Source: Planctomycetes bacterium UBA1662 (GTDB lineage: Bacteria; Planctomycetota; UBA8108). From it: DNA of 17,392 bases. This document shows, in pieces, positions 14,457-17,392 of the stretch (positions within the stretch are counted from its first letter, which is position 1; each line of letters opens with the position of its first letter). The stretch spans positions 1-17,392 of the forward strand of contig DCKY01000278.1 of assembly GCA_002320775.1 (NCBI GenBank). The letters are read 5' to 3'. The notes under the pieces are model-generated. The model made no database searches and was not told the origin of the DNA. It worked only from the letters and a program-made list of their open reading frames with translations. The position numbers and the translations under genes are program-made.

Positions 14457-15092
14457 CTACCCCTTTTTCTTTTGCTCGAGATAGCCGCGTACGAATTCCT
14501 CGATGACCAGCTTCTTGATCCCGTTGGCCTTGGCGACCTCCTTGGTACGATCGACGGGGATTCCCCACCTGGCTCCCAGGTACAGGGACCAGAGCCCCCA
14601 GATCCGATTCCCATTAGAGCCATTGATGAGAAGAGGTTTCTCAGATTCGGACAGGAGCTTGACGAAAGCTTCGGCCTGCGCGGCATCGAAGCTGTCCGGT
14701 CCGACCGGAAAATGAACAAAGGCCAGCTCGAGGCCTTTCATGTGGGGCTCCATCTCGAAGCCGAGCCCGCCGAGTTCCCGGTCCATCCTGACATTGATGA
14801 TGGTTTTGACGCCGTTGTCCTTGGCGAATTGAAAGTCCGGCTGGGGGAGTTGCCCCGTGAGGATATAGTCCTTGCCCATCTCGAAGCACCTCCCTCTGAG
14901 GGGAACAAGGGTTTCGGACTCCTTAGGGGCAAGGAGTTCCGCGTTGAATGCCGAGTCGTCATTTTCTTTTTTTGTCTGCAGGGGGCCGCAGCCGCCAGTT
15001 GCAAGGCAGCCGTTGAAGATCATGGCTGCGATGAAGCTGAAGGTGATGGAAAAGAAGATTCTTAAAGTGTTTTTCAAGGGGAGGTTGCTCAC
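14457..15092 (-). CDS. Phosphatase-fold (DUF442-like) envelope protein lacking the catalytic Cys
   Basis: A 211-residue protein with a hydrophobic N-terminus (about 9-26) leading to NGCLATGGCG; Cys29 could be lipidated, though the lipobox (FNGC) is atypical. The rest resembles the DUF442/tyrosine-phosphatase-like family: ILTGQLPQPDFQFAKDNG (77-94) and VKTIINVRMDRE (95-106) match the usual 'SGQP..F..L...G..TVINLR' pattern. The segment LLINGSNGNRIWGLWSLY (154-171) lines up with the phosphate-binding loop, usually like VHCxSGNRxGALWA. Here the His-Cys pair is Asn157-Gly158, while Gly161 and Arg163 are kept. It is therefore probably catalytically dead as a cysteine phosphatase but may still bind phosphate. 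Codons AAT GGC are read clearly, with no frameshift. The start is a GTG with AGGAG nine bases upstream. Conserved function is inferred only from the pattern. Confidence 0.7.
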   Translation of the reverse strand: MSNLPLKNTLRIFFSITFSFIAAMIFNGCLATGGCGPLQTKKENDDSAFNAELLAPKESETLVPLRGRCFEMGKDYILTGQLPQPDFQFAKDNGVKTIINVRMDRELGGLGFEMEPHMKGLELAFVHFPVGPDSFDAAQAEAFVKLLSESEKPLLINGSNGNRIWGLWSLYLGARWGIPVDRTKEVAKANGIKKLVIEEFVRGYLEQKKKG

Positions 15093-15156
15093 GACTGTCG
15101 GCTCCTGGGTTCCCAGTAGTTGATATTTCAGCCAGCGACCCTTGCTGGGCCAAAAG

Positions 15157-15162
15157 AGTATA
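15157..15162 (-). promoter_or_regulatory. Possible -10 element for the phosphatase-like gene
   Basis: TATACT on the minus strand (15162-15157), 64 bases before the GTG, matches the -10 consensus at five of six positions. The -35 region (around 15180-15186, TTTCGG) is poor. Weak call. Confidence 0.22.
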
Positions 15163-15216
15163 AACTGTCGGCATTCGAGCCCGAAAGTTCTTTTGCTTTA
15201 CTCTGACGGCCTTTGT

Positions 15217-15249
15217 CCCGGGCCTATTCATTTTTCCTGAATACCCGGG
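15217..15249. repeat. Strong inverted repeat between the phosphatase-like and cytochrome genes
   Basis: CCCGGG (15217-15222) plus TATTCA (15225-15230) pair with TGAATA (15238-15243) plus CCCGGG (15244-15249). This gives a 12-base-pair stem with a two-base CC bulge and a seven-base loop (TTTTTCC). It is the strongest hairpin I found in the window, about 97 bases before the cytochrome gene start. It is not followed by a T-run on either strand, so a Rho-independent terminator is unlikely; an operator or leader structure is more plausible. Confidence 0.5.
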
Positions 15250-15301
15250 CTCTCAGGTCTATTTGGTCAATGAAGAGCTTTATCCCTTCCCTCCCTCCAT
15301 T

Positions 15302-15307
15302 TATACT
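15302..15307 (+). promoter_or_regulatory. Possible -10 element for the cytochrome gene
   Basis: TATACT (15302-15307) lies 38 bases before the ATG at 15346 and matches the -10 consensus at five of six positions. The sequence 17 bases upstream (TTTATC, 15279-15284) is a poor -35. Weak call. Confidence 0.25.
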
Positions 15308-15345
15308 TACCCGCGGATTGAAGCTGTAACCTCGTAGACCGATCG

Positions 15346-17392
15346 ATGATGAAAATGCCTCGACCCGCTATGCGCCTGTTTATTCTACTGATCCTGTCGG
15401 CTATTTCGTCTCCGGGCGTAGCCGAAGAGAAGCTTTCTCCCCAGGAACTGGAATTCTTCGAAAACAAGGTGCGTCCGCTGCTTGTGGAAAGGTGCTACAA
15501 ATGCCATTCCGCTGGCCGGAAGGCTCCCAAGGCAGAGCTCTTTCTCGACACTCGCCAGGGTGTTCTTGAGGGAGGAGAGAGTGGAGCTGCGATGGTGCCG
15601 GGGAAGCCTTCCATGAGCCTTCTTGTCGAGGCCATCCGGTACGAAAACCCTGATCTCCAGATGCCGCCGAAAAAGAAACTCTCCTCGGCGGAGATCGCCG
15701 TTATTGAAAAATGGGTAGAGATGGGCGCCCCGGACCCAAGGACAGGCGAGAAGCCGGCTGCGGAGGATGAAGAGGCTTTCGATGTCCTTGAGCGAAAGAA
15801 GGCCCATTGGTCATGGAGCCCGGTCAACAATCCAAAGGTTCCAGCAGTAAAGAACACCCAATGGTCCCGCTCAGCCCTGGATCGGTTTGTTCTGGCCGGT
15901 ATCGAGAAAGCCGGCCTGGATCCAAATCCGGATGCTTCCAGGAGAACCCTCATCAAGCGGGCCTATTACGCCTTGACCGGCCTGCCCCCCGGCATCGAGG
16001 AGGTCGAAAAATTTGTTGCGGATAAATCTCCAGGAGCCTTTTCTGCGCTTGTCGACAAGCTTCTTAAATCTCCTCATTTTGGAGAGCATTGGGGCCAATA
16101 CTGGCTGGACCTGGTTCGTTTCGCTGAGACAAAAGGACACGAAGCGGATTACCCCATCCCCGAGGCCTGGCGTTACAGGGACTATGTCATCAGGAGCCTC
16201 AACGCTGATGTGCCCTATGACCAGTGGATCAAAGAGCACCTGGCCGGGGATCTGATCGCCGAGCCGCGCATAGACCCGGAGCTCAAAACAAACGAGTCCA
16301 TCCAGGGGACAGGTTTCTGGCACCTTGGAGAGGCGACCCATTCGCCTGTCGATATTCGCGGGGAAGAGGCCGAGCGGATCCACAACCAGATCGATGTTTT
16401 CTCGAAGACCTTCCTCGGCTTGAGCGTGGGCTGCGCTCGCTGCCACGATCACAAGTTCGATGCGATTACGCAGGAGGACTATTATGCGATGTATGGCTAT
16501 ATCCAGAGCTCCGGTTTTCAATTAGCGGATGTTCTGGAGCCGGTGAGGAAAAAAGAGGCAGCCGAGGCGTTGCGTAAGTTGCGTTCAAGCGAGACACAGA
16601 AGATCTACGCCGCCTTCAGCGCGGGTATGCGAACTCGCCTCCAGAAGCTCCCTGTGTATCTTGAAGCCGCCGCCGAGGTCTTGCGGCTGGGGCCCCTCGA
16701 GGGGGCATCTGCGCCAGACACCTCCGATATCCTTTTTGAGGATTTTGAGAAGGCGACCTATGAAGGCTGGACGGTCAAGGGGCAGGCTTTTGGGCGCGGC
16801 CCTCGCAGCCAGGGCAATCTTCCTGAACACCAGGGAAATGTGGCGGCAAGGGGCAGGGGATTCGTCAATTCTCATTCCCATGTCAGCAAGGGAAAGGTGA
16901 AGGTGGGAGATAACTTCATAGGTAGCATGCTCTCCTCTCATTTCAAGGTGGAGAGAAGGTTCATCAACCTCCTCGTTGGAGGTGGACCCCACAAAAACCA
17001 GACCTGTGTCGACCTGGTTATCAACGGCAAGCCTGTAGCTTCAGTTGTCGGGCCCAGCTCCAATAAGATGGTCGCCCGATCGATGGATGTGAGCGCCTGG
17101 TCCGGCGCCAGGGCGCAGCTCAGAATTCTCGATAATTCGAAGGGCGGCTGGGGCAATATCGGGGCGGACCACATCGTCTTCAGTAATAAGGCTGCAGCGG
17201 GGCCGTCCGAGGCGGGCGAGGATTCAGGGTTGGCCGGCAGGGTCTCGGCTGTCGCGGGTAAGAGAAAATTGCAGGGTGAGGTGCTGAAAAGGGTGGTCGC
17301 CCATGTCGAGAGAGCCGGGAAGGATCTCCATGATCCCCTCCATGTCTTTGCGAAGGTGAGTGGCGCCGCCGATGCGGCAGGCGCAGAGAAGG
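15346..17392 (+). CDS. Planctomycete-type cytochrome protein (PSCyt1-DUF1549), cut by the right edge
   Basis: The frame is open for 682 codons to the window end; the C-terminal part (expected DUF1553/PSD1) is missing. Order of parts: signal peptide (residues 9-26, ending PGVA then EEKLS); PSCyt1 domain with heme c motif CYKCH (50-54) and the MPPKKKLSSAEI segment; DUF1549/PSCyt2 from about 175 (SALDRFVLAGIEKAGL) to about 388, with the QYWLDLVRFAET stretch and a second motif CARCHDHKFDAIT (363-375); then a beta-sandwich module (about 462-615) with LFEDFEKATYEGW, LLVGGGPH and ILDNSKGGWGNIGADHI. The latter resembles the module found beside GH32 levanase-type enzymes. Two CxxCH motifs imply covalent heme outside the cytoplasmic membrane. 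Such genes usually lie next to DUF1501 genes. Starts at 15346, 15349, 15355 and 15370 are all possible; none has a good ribosome site. Confidence 0.9.
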   Translation, partial: MMKMPRPAMRLFILLILSAISSPGVAEEKLSPQELEFFENKVRPLLVERCYKCHSAGRKAPKAELFLDTRQGVLEGGESGAAMVPGKPSMSLLVEAIRYENPDLQMPPKKKLSSAEIAVIEKWVEMGAPDPRTGEKPAAEDEEAFDVLERKKAHWSWSPVNNPKVPAVKNTQWSRSALDRFVLAGIEKAGLDPNPDASRRTLIKRAYYALTGLPPGIEEVEKFVADKSPGAFSALVDKLLKSPHFGEHWGQYWLDLVRFAETKGHEADYPIPEAWRYRDYVIRSLNADVPYDQWIKEHLAGDLIAEPRIDPELKTNESIQGTGFWHLGEATHSPVDIRGEEAERIHNQIDVFSKTFLGLSVGCARCHDHKFDAITQEDYYAMYGYIQSSGFQLADVLEPVRKKEAAEALRKLRSSETQKIYAAFSAGMRTRLQKLPVYLEAAAEVLRLGPLEGASAPDTSDILFEDFEKATYEGWTVKGQAFGRGPRSQGNLPEHQGNVAARGRGFVNSHSHVSKGKVKVGDNFIGSMLSSHFKVERRFINLLVGGGPHKNQTCVDLVINGKPVASVVGPSSNKMVARSMDVSAWSGARAQLRILDNSKGGWGNIGADHIVFSNKAAAGPSEAGEDSGLAGRVSAVAGKRKLQGEVLKRVVAHVERAGKDLHDPLHVFAKVSGAADAAGAEK

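Noticed and set aside
14447..14475. GGAA-GGC-TTCC followed by a T-rich stretch after fhs, considered as a terminator
   Set aside because: The stem is only four base pairs, and the T-rich stretch is the Lys-rich end of the convergent gene.
1..17392. A CRISPR array, insertion sequence, prophage or defence system
   Set aside because: No regularly spaced repeats, transposase, integrase, nuclease, helicase or toxin-antitoxin-like proteins were seen; all long frames are accounted for by the listed genes.

Overview
The window carries ten genes, two of them cut by the window edges. It looks like chromosomal DNA from a Planctomycetota-type (PVC group) bacterium of fairly high GC. The evidence is the mix of families: a DUF1501 (Tat-exported) and DUF1800 pair, a planctomycete-type double cytochrome protein (PSCyt1-DUF1549), a secreted formylglycine-type sulfatase, and a multidomain secreted protein ending in a MopE-like motif and a dockerin-like double repeat. 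This is an inference from families; I see no rRNA, tRNA, CRISPR array, insertion sequence or phage gene.

Layout. Positions 1-4431 hold a leftward operon: a secreted DUF3352-like protein, then DUF1800 (starting 2 bases after the previous stop), then DUF1501, then possibly the start of another gene running off the left edge. From 4432 on, seven single genes alternate strictly in orientation: fusA (+), a 950-residue secreted protein (-), an exported SurE (+), a sulfatase (-), fhs (+), a catalytic-cysteine-less phosphatase-like protein (-) and the cytochrome protein (+, open at the right edge). Convergent neighbours are separated by only 15, 12 and 42 bases. Divergent neighbours are separated by 214-504 bases, and each divergent gap contains at least one inverted repeat and promoter-like sequence.

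Functions. Two housekeeping genes (EF-G; formate-tetrahydrofolate ligase for one-carbon metabolism) are interspersed with envelope and secretion genes of largely unknown role. The DUF1501/DUF1800 and PSCyt1/DUF1549 families are abundant in planctomycetes, but their biochemical role is not established. The sulfatase suggests use of sulfated polysaccharides; the large protein is probably displayed on the cell surface.

Best leads: a phosphatase-fold protein whose active-site Cys is Gly; a SurE nucleotidase with a signal peptide; a cytochrome protein with a GH32-like beta-sandwich module after DUF1549; a structured leader before a stand-alone fusA; and strong dyads upstream of fhs and in the gap before the cytochrome gene. 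I do not see a clear new multi-gene defence or biosynthetic system.
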